A stretch of 64,000 nucleotides of DNA. Source: Gordionus sp. m RMFG-2023 (taxonomy: Eukaryota; Nematomorpha; Gordioida; Chordodea; Parachordodidae). The position numbers were made by a program, and so were the translations under genes. The notes under the pieces are model-generated. The model saw only the letters and a list, made by a program, of their open reading frames with translations. It made no database searches and had not been told where the DNA came from. Below are positions 34,232 through 46,000 of the stretch, in pieces. The DNA is taken from positions 44,596,569 through 44,660,568 of the forward strand of contig NC_088776.1 of assembly GCF_954871325.1 (NCBI RefSeq), given 5' to 3'. Numbering within the stretch: the stretch's first letter is position 1; each line of letters starts with the position of its first letter.

Positions 34232-37200
34232 ATGTCTGCAATCGATATCAATGTGGCTAAGCCGCTGCCTATACAGTGTACTGCAGGAGCAATACCATTT
34301 TTGAATGAAAAAGGTAAATCGATATTTATTTGTTATTATTAACAGATATTATTTAGGCGAGATATCGATGAAGAAAGTTAAAGTTCAACGATATGTATCT
34401 GGGAAAAGGTTTTATCTAAATATAAATTATTTTATATAATTTTTTTAACATATTACTTTATTTAGGCCAGATTTTGCACCATCCTCATCCGATGAAAGTG
34501 AGGGTAATGAAGATAATCATGAACAAGCTCAAAAAGTTCAAACTCATATAGTTAGAGAATATCAACATAAATATTCAAGCCCAGAATCAGTTCACGATTT
34601 AGATCGACCTGAAAGAAAAAATCAAAGCAAGGAGACTACTCGAAATCATAAAAAAAGTTCAACAAGAACAGAAGATATTAACAAAATTAAGCAAGCACAA
34701 ATTTTGGAAAAGTAGAATATAATTTTCATCATTTTATATGTAATGATTGGATATGTATGGCAGGAACCTTCAGACTATCAATATATGATCTGGCCCAGAT
34801 TAAAAAAAAATTTTTTTTTAGGCTTGGTCCACATTTTTTAAATCAGCTTGACCTAGATTTTTTTTAATTTAAATTTTTGTTTCAATCCAGATGTATGAAT
34901 TTTTTCTATAAAATTATAATGATATTGGAAATATGTAAAGTGAGTGAATGTGATATATTATTCAATTATTCATCAATTTTTAAATATGTTATATTTTATT
35001 TCATTTATTAGTTATATATATATATATAATTTTAAGCCTGGCTTAGGTATATTTTAAAAAAAATTTGGCCAAGCCTGTATACTTGATATATGGGCCAGAT
35101 TGTAGGTATCTGATTTACAGTAAATTATACCTTACATTTCATTTGATATTGGTTTATTTGGATTTTTTTTAGTAATTTACAATTTTTCTAGCTAATAAAC
35201 TATGTTTTTAAAAATTCAATTTTCATTTGGCAAAGATCTCTGAGATATTTATGATAAAATTAAATTTTAACCCTTAAGAGGTACCATAAACAGAAAGGTA
35301 ATTTGGGATCTTTCTTACTACTAAATTTTAATATATCTCAACAAGTTTTGCAAATTTTAAGTAAATTTTAAAACATATCACAATCTTAAGAGTATAACAT
35401 TAAATTCTATAATTTTTGCAAAAGTGATGATAATAAAATTAGCTTTTATATAGATAAAATTACTATTAAATACAGTAAAATTATAAATATTAATTAATTA
35501 AATAAATATACTTTCATATAAGATTTATATTAAAAATAATTCAATAACAGTGAAATTATAAATATTTATTAATTAATTAAATATTCTTTTATATTAGATT
35601 TATAAAAAAAAAGCCCTTAAGGTATTTTCTGCCTTCATGCTAAAATTAAAAAAAGAAACTCGGTAAAAATTTAAATTAAACTGGACAAAATTGTATGATA
35701 TTTATGCACATTCTTAGGCTCAGTATAACCATGGGGGGGGGGATAATTCTATTCCTTTAATTTGTAAAATTTATAAATATCATTTAATAAAAATTTCCCA
35801 TAACCTCTTCCCATCCTCCTCTCCCTAAACAAAAACCATGTCATTATAAACCATATTTTTTAAAAAATAAATGCAGATTTCATGACAAATCAACAAAACG
35901 ATTTTCAATCTGACCCCTTCAGATTTTTTTAAAAATTTTATTTGCATATATTATATAATTAAGAAAAAAAATTTTAACCTCCAACTCCAAACAGGGGCTG
36001 GGATATTGGCTTCTAAAGGTCAAAAAAATAGGGCATTTTGTGCAAAATGAACTCCCTTTAATTTTAGATTTCTTTATTAATAATTGTGCTAGAAAAGTTA
36101 TTTAAATTTCTTTATGTAGCCTAATGGTAGACCTTTAAAGTTATTTAATGTTTATAAAAATTTAAGGTAACTCACTGAAACTTGGGCAAAATTTTAATAT
36201 TTTTTTTTTAAAATATTTTAATATTATTATTTTTTAAATATTATTTTTATTTAAAAATAATAAATATGCGACATGTGGATATGGATGGAATTTTTTTGAT
36301 GTAATAATAATTAAAAGTTTCATAACTCAAAAATTTTAAGAATTCCATATTTTTTCTTGTGAAAATTTTCACAATTCTTTAATTTTACATTAAAAATGGA
36401 AAAGGTGTGTGCTATATTAAATGCTATTAAGTTAGGACTAATTTTTATTCTAAAAATTTCACAATTCTTTAATTTTACATTAACAATGGTGTATATTATT
36501 TAAAAATTTTAAAAAGGCATGTGCTATATTGAATTTTACTAAGTTAGGACTATTAAATCAAATACTAGATAATTAAACAATTTATTTGAATAAAAATAAA
36601 CTATATAATTTTAAGGAAAAACAAATAGTTCTATATTATCATTTAAAAATTAAAATTTATTAATTTACTTAAATTTGACATATTTTTAATATTACGAAAA
36701 TAAGAATATTTACGTATATATAAATGAGAAGAGATTATCTTCCAGTTCTGGGGAATTAAAAAAAAATATTTAAAAAAATTTAGGAGGATTTTTTTTAAAG
36801 AAGAAAGATTTTTGACAAAATTTTATCTAAAAACGTCAACTTTTTTAAAAGTATATATTTTGTAATTTTCATGCATAGAAAATCTTTCAAGATAAAATCA
36901 CTAGATTTTTTAAAATTTTGAATAAAGGGTAAAAAAAAATTTAAAATCACATTCCCTGTTTTAGGGAATAAAATTGATTTTGAAAAAATTGACATATTTT
37001 TTTTCTATATAAATGCTATTTTTAGAATATATTGTTTATAATCCAGGTAAAAATGCCACTTTATGCTTAATTTTTTTTAATGTTATTTTATCATTTTTTG
37101 ATTAATGTTACTAGGTTGGCACGTCACAAGCAAATGCATAAAGAAAATAATGCTAAGGAGTCAGAATCGGAAACCGAGACATCCAGAGTTAAAAACTATA

Positions 37201-40200
37201 ATAACGTAATGAGGGACGACCATAAGTCCAGACATAAAGAAATTAGTAGTGAAAGCGGAAGCGATAAGGAAGATAGTGATGAAAACGAAGAAGTTATAAA
37301 AAAAATTTAGAACTATAATTAAATAATCATTTTTAGTTTATAAAATTTTAATCCTCCCACAAAATATTAAATGTATTTTAAATTGTCCCCTCGAGAGAGA
37401 TTATCCTTAAATTACAAATTTTAATAATAGCTAGCTCAATTTATAACCTGGACATTCAATTTTTGATAAAAATTATAATGTTTAATTTTAAAAAGGAAAT
37501 ACAAAAGAGGAGGCTGGCCCTGCGGCAAAAGATACTTGAAAAAATAAGAAAGGCTAAGGAAAGGGAGAAAGAGAAAGAAAAATTATCTCGTAAAGCTCCA
37601 CCATCAAGCAAAATTACTAAAGCGTCTCGCGGGGATGAACATAAAAGCGACAAATATTTGGACGAAAATTTAGATGAAGGAGTTGAGGAGGAGGAAAGCG
37701 AAGAAGAAAGTGATGAAGAAGAGGAAGAGAGTGAAGATGAAGGATTCGACGTGTTCAGTAGACACCAACATATTAAGCCCGTATTTGTTCAGAAGTAGAA
37801 CCCAATATTAATATTATTATTATTATATATGTTTTTACATAATATTGAATGTTTAGAAATGTAATAGCATACATCGCATTTTTTTAAAGATAATTAACAG
37901 ACGTGTTACATATCGAAACCGACTCAAATTCTAAAAATTGACAGGGAACCCGGACAAAAATATTTTTGCGTTTCTGTTCCATCCCGCCAAAAAATTATGT
38001 ACCGTTTATTCTACGTTTTAGAAACGTTCCAGAACTTTTTATTAAAAATTTATCTAATTTTATTCACTAATCTTTAAAATATAGATTTATTAGATCTAAG
38101 CATTGATTAAGACATTCTCTGATAGTTTATTATTTATTTTGTGCGGTTGTATTAATATAAATTTTAATGTAAAAAAAATTCTCAACACTAATTTGGAATT
38201 AAAGAAAAAAACTAACCAGTATACCTAATTATATACTTATAATTTAAAATAGAATTTTAATATTTTTATGGAACGTTTCTGGAAATATTGTTCAGATAGA
38301 GTTTTATAATTTTGCCAAAATTCATTCACACTATTGTTGTTAATACGCCTCGAGTCGCGATCCCGTCTCAAAGTTCGGGTCGTTTTTTCGACCTTGACTC
38401 GAGTTCAAGCCGAAAAAACGACCTCGACCCAAAATATGGGTCGTTTTTTACGACTCAGACTTGAAGTTTGGTCGTTTTTTTTCGACTCAGACTTGAAGTT
38501 TATTTTTTAAAGCAAATATGTAAAAATATATTTTGCAAACATGTTAAATTAAAATTTCAGTGAAGATTTACCATAGGAAAGTGACAATTGTCATAATCGT
38601 CATTTTTGAACTTTTTTGAATTTTTTTAAGGCAAATATGTAAAAATATATTTTGCAAACATGTTAAAATAAAATTTCAGTGAAGATGTACCTTAGGAAAG
38701 TGACAATTGTCATAATCGTCATTTATGAATTTTTTTTAGACAAATGGGTAAAAATATATTTTGTAAGCATGTTAAATTTAAATTTCAGTGAAGATGTACC
38801 ATAGGAAAGTGACAATTGTCACAATCATCATTTTTGAACTTTTTTCAATTTTTTTAAGGCAAATGGGTAAAAATATATTTTGTAAATATGTTAAATTAAA
38901 ATTTCGTTGAAGATGTACCTTGAAAGTGACAATTGTCATAATCGTCATTTTCAAACTTTTTTGAATTTTTTTTAGACAAATGGGTAAAAATATATTTTGT
39001 AAACATGTTAAATTTAAATTTCAGTAAAATTGTACCATAGGAAAGTGACAATTGTCATAATCGTCATTTTTGAACTTTTTTGAATTTTTTTAAGGCAAAT
39101 GGGTAAAAATATATTTTGTAAACATGTTAAATTAAAATTTCATTGAAGATGTACCTTAGGAAAGTGACAATTGTCATAATCGTCATTTATGAATTTTTTT
39201 TAGACAAATGGGTAAAAATATATTTTGTAAGCATGTTAAATTTAAATTTCAGTGAAGATGTACCATAGGAAAGTGACAATTGTCACAATCATCATTTTTG
39301 AACTTTTTTCAATTTTTTTAAGGCAAATGGGTAAAAATATATTTTGTAAATATGTTAAATTAAAATTTCGTTGAAGATGTACCTTGAAAGTGACAATTGT
39401 CATAATCGTCATTTTCAAACTTTTTTGAATTTTTTTTAGACAAATGGGTAAAAATATATTTTGTAAACATGTTAAATTTAAATTTCAGTAAAAATGTACC
39501 ATAGGAAAGTGACAATTGTCACAATCATCATTTTTGAACTTTTTTCAATTTTTTTAAGGCAAATGGGTAAAAATATATTTTGTAAATATGTTAAATTAAA
39601 ATTTCGTTGAAGATGTACCTTGAAAGTGACAATTGTCATAATCGTCATTTTCAAACTTTTTTGAATTTTTTTTAGACAAATGGGTAAAAATATATTTTGT
39701 AAACATGTTAAATTTAAATTTCAGTAAAAATGTACCATAGGAAAGTGACAATTGTCATAATCGTCATTTTTGAACTTTTTTGAATTTTTTTAAGGCAAAT
39801 GGGTAAAAATATATTTTGTAAACATGTTAAATTAAAATTTCATTGAAGATGTACCTTGAAAGTGACAATTGTCATAATCGTCATTTATGAATTTTTTTTA
39901 GACAAATGGGTAAAAATATATTTTGTAAGCATGTTAAATTTAAATTTCAGTGAAGATGTACCATAGGAAAGTGACAATTGTCACAATCATCATTTTTGAA
40001 CTTTTTTCAATTTTTTTAAGGCAAATGGGTAAAAATATATTTTGTAAATATGTTAAATTAAAATTTCGTTGAAGATGTACCTTGAAAGTGACAATTGTCA
40101 TAATCGTCATTTTTGAACATTTTTCAATTTTTTTAAGGCAAATGGATAAAAATATATCTTGTAAGCATGTTAAATTAAAATTTCATTGAAGATGTACCTT

Positions 40201-43200
40201 GAAAGTGACAATTGTCATAATCGTCATTTTTGAACTTTTTTTAATTTAATTGAAGCAGATAGATAAAAATATATACTGTAAACATGTTAAATCAATTTTT
40301 CAGTGATGAAAAACCTTGAAAAAATTAAAATAGCCATCTTGATATTTTTTTGGAATATTTTGAAGAAAATGGTTAAAATATAAATTAGTTAATTAGAATT
40401 TCAATAAAAGCCATAGAAAAGTGATAAAAGTTTAAATTAAATAAGAATGTTTATTTATTCGGATTATACTTTCGCATCGCTAAAGTTGGGGATAACACTA
40501 TATTATTATTAAGATAATAAAAAATATATATATATTTAATATTTTAATCATATCTATTTTATTTGTGGAAATAGAGATATTTAAAAAAAATTTGGAAGTA
40601 TTGTAAAAAGTGGATAATAAGACGCTACCTTATTAAAAAAAATAGCTGACACTCTTATAAAAACAGGCTTTGAAATACTAATTATAAATAAAATCAGTTT
40701 TCCAAAAATAAATAAGTATTTATATGAGATAGTTTGCCACCATGAATCTTTTTCTCGGGTTCTTCTACACTAAAATATTAATATAACATGTTTTACAAAT
40801 AAGATTTTTACTATTTGTTTAAATAGAGTTTAAAAATAATTATGACTTTTATCACTTTTCTATGGTACATCCTCAATGAAATTTTAATTTAACATGTTTA
40901 CAAATATTTTTACCCATTTGCCTTAAAAAAGTTCAAAAATGACGATTATGACAATTGTCACTTTTCTATGGTACATCTTCACTATTTAAATTTAACATGT
41001 TATTTTTACCCATTTGTCTGAAAAAAATTGGAAAAAGTTCAAAAATGACGATTATGACAATTGTCACTTTCAAGGTACATCTTCAATGAAATTTTAATTT
41101 AACATGTTTACAAAATATATTTTTACCCATTTGCCTTAAAAAAATTCAAAAAAGACGATCATGACAATTGTCACTTTCCTATGGTACATCCTCAATTTTT
41201 AATTTAACATGTTTACAAAATATATTTTTACTCATTTGCCTTAAAAAAATTTAAAAAAGTTCAAAAATGACGATTATGACAATTGTCACTTTCCTATGGT
41301 ACATCTTCACTGAAATTTAAATTTAACATGTTTACAAAATATATTTTTACCCATTTGTCTAAAAAAAATTGAAAAAAGTTTAAAAATGACGATTATGACA
41401 ATTGTCCTTTTCTAAGGTACATCTTCAATGAAATTTTAATTTAACATGTTTACAAAATATATTTTTACCCATTTGCCTTAAAAAAATTCAAAAAAGTTCA
41501 AGAATGACGATTATGACAATTGTCACTTTCCTATGGTACATCTTCAATGAAATTTTATTTTAAAATGTTTGCTACCCATTTGTATTTGTCTAAAAAAAAT
41601 TTAAAATGTACAAAAATGACGATTAAGACAATTGTCACTTTTCTATGGTACATCTTCACTGAAATTTTAATTTAACATGTTTGCAAAATATATTCTTACA
41701 CATTGGCCTTAAAAAAATAAACTTTAAGTCTGAGTCGAAAAAAACAACCAAGCTTCAAGTCTGAGTCGAAAAAACATTTTAACTTCAAGTCTGAGTCGAA
41801 AAAAACGACCCAAACTTCAAGTCTGAGTCGAAAAAAACGACCCATATTTTGGGTCGAGGTCGTTTTTTCGGCTTGGACTCGGGTCGAGGTCGAAAAAAAC
41901 GACCCATATTTTGAGTCGAGGTCGTTTTTCTCGGCTTGAACTCGGGTCTAGGTTGAAAGAGACCCAAAATTTGAGTCAGCTCTGTTCGAGCCGGCTCGGC
42001 TAAGCCGATTAACAACACTAATTCACACCTCTACTAACAATTGAATAAATGAGATTCAACTATGGCCAAAATAATACTTTAATAATCCTGTTTTTGTATA
42101 GGAAAGATAGAGTTACTATCAAAGAAAAGGAGGATGACGAAGAAAAGCAAAGGCTTTCGGAAATCAAAGCTAAAAAGGTAGCAGAGGAACGGCGTAGGGA
42201 AACTTTAAAGGTATATTATATATTTATCATTTAGGCTTTACTTTCTACATAATTCACCCCATTTAATTAAATCATAAATTGTCATATAGTTTGAAACAAT
42301 TTTAATATTTTTTAAAAATACTATGACCACTCAATTTACAATCATGATTCATCATTTTTTTCCTGCTAAAAAAAACTCTCCCACACTTAAATTATATATA
42401 TTTAATATTATAGTTTCATAAACATAAAGTAAGACATAATATCGTCAACCTCAATTTGAATATTGGTTTGATGTATTTAAGTGTCATTTTTTAAATTTTA
42501 GAGATCATATAATATAAATACGATTTATATTATTAAAAATAACAAACCAAATTCCATAATATACTTGTTTTCGGTAGTTAATATATTTATCACCTTCTAC
42601 GTTTAATAACGATTTCTAGGTTTACCTGGGTACACCAGTTTCCCTTCTGATTCCCCTTCTCCATTTTTGCCAGTCCTGATTATCACTATTTGTGAAATCC
42701 ATTTTACTCCTATTCTTATTCACGTCATCTTAAGCTTTTACCAGTCCTTGATCCCACTTCCTTCAAGGTAGCCAAAATAATATTATTTAAGCTTGGAGAT
42801 TTTGCTCAAAGATGGCAGAAAGGATTGAACCTCTATTTGCCAAATCTCGAGGCTTATAATACAAGATCTTAATCGGATCGTTTTTAAAAAACTATCCGAA
42901 TCTGGATTTTTAGATGAGAGAGATAACCAATATCAAATCAAAAGTATAACATCTTAAAATTGATTGATAGACTAGCTTTACTCATCGAAATCTAATCCCC
43001 CAAACAGCCCTAATCTTATTTCCATTTGAGAGTTTAAAATTATATTTTTAAAACGACTAGGAACTCATATTTTTTCCTCTATTGCTCACTTACGATTTTT
43101 TGAATAAGTTCTTTATTAATTAGCATGACTGCTCAATTTCCTCAAAAAATATCGTGAATAATATATATATAAATGTTGCTATAAATGAACTTTTTAATGT

Positions 43201-45412
43201 AATTAAACATTTTTTTATATATTATTAAACAAATTGATGCAATAAAAAGTAATATCTTTATATTTTTTATCTTAAAATATGACTAAAATAAACTATGCAT
43301 GATATTACTCGCAAAGAAATTATATAATAATACTTAATATTCGAATTGACTTCGTTTTTAATTAATAACTAATTATTTAATAGCGGCAAAGGGTAAAAAA
43401 GATAAATTTTTGTACCTTAAATTCCGTTTTAATAAAGTGACCTCAAGAGCAGTTACATATTCATCAACTTAGAGAGGTAATCAATGTTATCTGATAAGCA
43501 TTGGTAGGTGAGAGGTACCGACCTCAAAATAAGGTGATCACCTTTGGAAGCTTCTTAACTAAATAAATCGAATCTATGATATAACCAATTTTATTTATTC
43601 TCCTCAAAACATTCTCATTCAGATAGTCGAAGAAGAGATTAAAAGAGAACACTACAACCCTCCGGAAAAGACGGACGTGATTGCATCCAACAATTTATTA
43701 CCCCCGGAAAATCCGGCTATAACGTCCAAGCTCGAAGATATAGATACGGATGATGAAATTGACGAGGAAACCAGTTACGAAAGCTGGAAATCCAGAGAAG
43801 CTGAAAGACTTAAGAGGGACAAAGAAGAGAAAGAAAGGTTAACTTTTTTTCTAAAATCATTGCCACTGTTGAAGTTTTTCTTATTTTTCAAATCTCCTAA
43901 ATGAATTATATTTATTTCATTAAAATTAAAATTTATGGACATGTATAGTTGTATATCCATATTAATTTTATGTTATGTGTAAATCTATCTCATTACTTTA
44001 AAAAAATATTTATTGTTACTTTTTTTCGATTAATTTAAGCATTTTAATGAATGCATGATTTTTTAAAATTGATAAAAAAAAGTGATACTATTTTTGATAT
44101 ATACAATTAATCACATATTTTTTAAATATATAATAATTGGGCTATTATTTTTCATAAATTGATTAAATTGTCCAAATCATTGTCAAATACTATATACAAA
44201 TCATAGATGAATGATACACTCGTCCTTCTCCCATGCTCATAAACATTGTAAAATTTGTTCTCATTTATTAACTAAATTTTCAATCACCATGATTTGACTA
44301 TTGTCATTAAATATAGGAAAAGAAGCTTAGAAAAATGGTCTGATATAATAATTTCATAATGTTTATTTTTTTATATTAGAGATTGTAATTTCAGGCTGGT
44401 ACTAATCGAATGTAAGAGATCCAGACCGGGATTATAAATCATTTAAAAAAATTACAAAGCCAGATTGGGTCGTAAAATGACCCATGACATGGTCATTAGA
44501 ATTTGGACTAAATCTGTAAATGTGGCCAATTCATAATTTTGTCATTTCAATATAAAATGATTCTAAAAAATTTAATGGAATCTTGAAAGTTCTTTAATTG
44601 TATACTGGTTATTTTTTATGGTAATGAATATCACCGAATGCAAATACGAAATCAAATCATTTTCTTTCCATCGTTGACTTTTCTTAGGTGACAAATTTAT
44701 TAATATTTTTATTTGAAAAAATGAACTCAAAAGAATGGTGAGAGAGAAAATGGAGATAGAAAGATGGCACAGTATGACGGAAGAAGAAAGAGCTGAAATC
44801 TTGAGACTTAATCCCAAGTTGGTAACCAATAGGCCTCAAAAAGGAAAATACCGATTCTTGCAAAAATATTATCATAGGGGTGCCTTCTATTTGGTAACAA
44901 ATTTTTTTTGTAATTTATGTTTTAATGAAATTAATATACATTGGGTAACTCTAAAATTGATAACAGGATGAAGAAGAAGACGTTTTGAAACGAGATGTTA
45001 GCGCACCCACACTCGAAGATCATTTCGATAAAACTGTTATGCCTAAGATTATGCAGGTTATTAGTAGTTTTTTATGTTTTGTATATATTTATATACATTT
45101 ATACCTTACTAAAAATACTATACTAATATCGAAACCTACTCATAAAATATTTCGAGGGAATCAAAATGAAAATATTGTTAAAATATTATTTTAAAATGGT
45201 TTATTAATTTTTTTTTAAACTAATAAATATATCTATAGGTCAAAAATTTCGGTAAAGCTGGGCGTACGAAATACACTCATTTGGTGGATCAAGATACAAC
45301 CTTATTCGATTCCCCTTGGACAAGTCACAATCCTCAAAATATCAAATTTATCAACAATCAATCTGGGGGTATGAAGCAAATCTTCAACAGGCCTTCTAAG
45401 AAGAAATTATAA
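34232..45412 (+). CDS. MFAP1: Microfibrillar-associated protein 1 (spliceosome B-complex protein)
   Basis: Ten exons: 34232-34313, 34357-34408, 34466-34711, 37115-37292, 37496-37794, 42102-42210, 43623-43837, 44734-44893, 44967-45056, 45239-45412. All junctions are GT-AG, phases agree, and 1605 nt give 534 residues. MFAP1 acts in the nucleus in the pre-catalytic spliceosome with PRP38. The N terminus reads [20 protein letters not shown] then RYVSGKRPDFAP. The middle is long, charged and acidic (human is about 439 residues; the excess lies in exons 3-5). The C terminus is highly conserved: [60 protein letters not shown]. Intron 1 is 43 nt and intron 5 is 4.3 kb. An AATAAA lies at 45553. Confidence 0.95.
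34757..35115. mobile_element. GC-island inverted-repeat element in MFAP1 intron 3
   Basis: Inverted pieces ATGATCTGGCCCAGATT near the left and ATGGGCCAGATTGT near the right, with AGGCTTGGTCC and GGCCAAGCCTG inside, surround an AT-rich core. No target duplication was found. It resembles the GC-island elements at 1.1 and 52.4 kb. The rest of intron 3 (to 37114) is AT-rich with nothing recognised. Confidence 0.4.
38350..38515. repeat. Subterminal repeats of foldback 2, left
   Basis: Tandem and inverted copies of GGGTCGTTTTTTCGACC and GACTTGAAGTTTGGTCG. They are mirrored at 41716-42005. Confidence 0.8.
38520..40320 (+). repeat. 109-119-bp tandem array, left arm of foldback 2
   Basis: About 15 monomers, with GTGACAATTGTCATAATCG starting at 38581, 38700, 38809, 38926, 39045 and 39164 and onward. 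Step lengths of 119, 109, 117 and 119 recur, giving a higher-order unit of about 464 bp (38700 to 39164). The monomer is homologous to that of foldback 1. Confidence 0.9.
40850..41715 (-). repeat. Tandem array, right arm of foldback 2 (inverted)
   Basis: About seven monomers in reverse orientation (GACGATTATGACAATTGTCAC...GGTACATCTTCA). This arm has roughly half as many copies as the left arm, so the hairpin would have an unpaired tail. Confidence 0.9.
41716..42005. repeat. Subterminal repeats of foldback 2, right
   Basis: Copies of TTCAAGTCTGAGTCGAAAAA with ACGACCCATATTTTGGGTCG palindromes, the mirror image of 38350-38515 but expanded. Confidence 0.8.
42610..42735 (-). pseudogene. LINE ORF2 tail fragment in MFAP1 intron 6
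   Basis: Minus-strand reading: [20 protein letters not shown] then RETG. The D-x-x-x-WRRxIR pattern is typical of the end of LINE-encoded reverse transcriptase proteins. A related fragment lies at 45880-46000. Too short to name the clade. Confidence 0.45.
42769..42900 (+). mobile_element. MITE family copy, truncated, in MFAP1 intron 6
   Basis: Carries GGAGATTTTGCTCAAAGATG, TTTGCCAAATCTCGAGGCTT and AAGATCTTAATCGGATCG, the core of the TAGTGTTGTTAA MITE family. Terminal repeats are missing. Confidence 0.6.
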
Positions 45413-45552
45413 TTAAAATGCGAAATAATCGTGATTGTTAGCTAGCCATAAGTGATTTGGAATATGATAGGAATGAATTTGACACTTTTATATAGCTATG
45501 TAATTATAAATATATTGTACCATCATCACTTTATTATACTTAAATTATATGA

Positions 45553-45558
45553 AATAAA
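45553..45558 (+). promoter_or_regulatory. Polyadenylation signal of MFAP1
   Basis: AATAAA about 140 nt after the MFAP1 stop codon, the first canonical signal downstream. Confidence 0.55.
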
Positions 45559-45879
45559 ACTATTTAACTTTTTTATATAAATTGTAAAATTGATTGCAAA
45601 GATTTTGATTAAGAAATTATTTTTGATAATCTTGAAAATTAGGTCTAAATCAAAATGAAATAGGAAGAAAAAATTAAAACAATAAGTTGATAATGGTTTG
45701 GTAGACTAATATAAAAAAATTAACCTTTTTTTCCAGTGTTATTTAGTTAATATATTCACTTCGTATTCATTTATTCTATCAAAGGGTTAGAACTTTATTC
45801 CTGATTCACGATCTTTTTTTCTCGACTTTTCCTTTTTATATTGTCCTTTTAAATTTATATAAATATACTAGATATTTTT

Positions 45880-46000
45880 TTTTGTTTCGTGGCCCTTTTC
45901 TAGGTTCAAAATTAGACCATTTCCCTTGTAATTCCCTTTCCATATTCGGCGGTCTTGGGCATCCCCACTAGTCAAACTTATCTTTTTCATGTCATTATCT
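45880..46000 (-). pseudogene. LINE ORF2 tail fragment
   Basis: Minus-strand reading KKISLTSGDAQDRRIWKGNY, similar in form and length to the fragment at 42610-42735 (S-x-D-x-QD-x-x-x-W). Confidence 0.4.

Larger units (their letters stand above)
38324..42028. mobile_element. hAT-type foldback element 2, inside MFAP1 intron 5
   Basis: The element is 38332-42020 (3689 bp), flanked by the perfect 8-bp duplication ATTCACAC (38324-38331, 42021-42028). Ends are TATTGTTGTTAATACGCC and, inverted, TAGTGTTGTTAATCGGC. Inside each end is a subterminal array of TCGTTTTTTCGACTCAGACT-type units, then a long 109-119-bp tandem array, then a non-repeated centre (about 40320-40840), with the right half in mirror orientation. 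It encodes nothing. It lies on the sense-strand path of MFAP1 pre-mRNA, so a transcript across it could form a kilobase-scale hairpin within the intron. Confidence 0.88.

Noticed and set aside
41785-42018. 77-codon minus-strand frame with repeated PRPESKP units
   Set aside because: It is a translation of the subterminal repeats of foldback 2.
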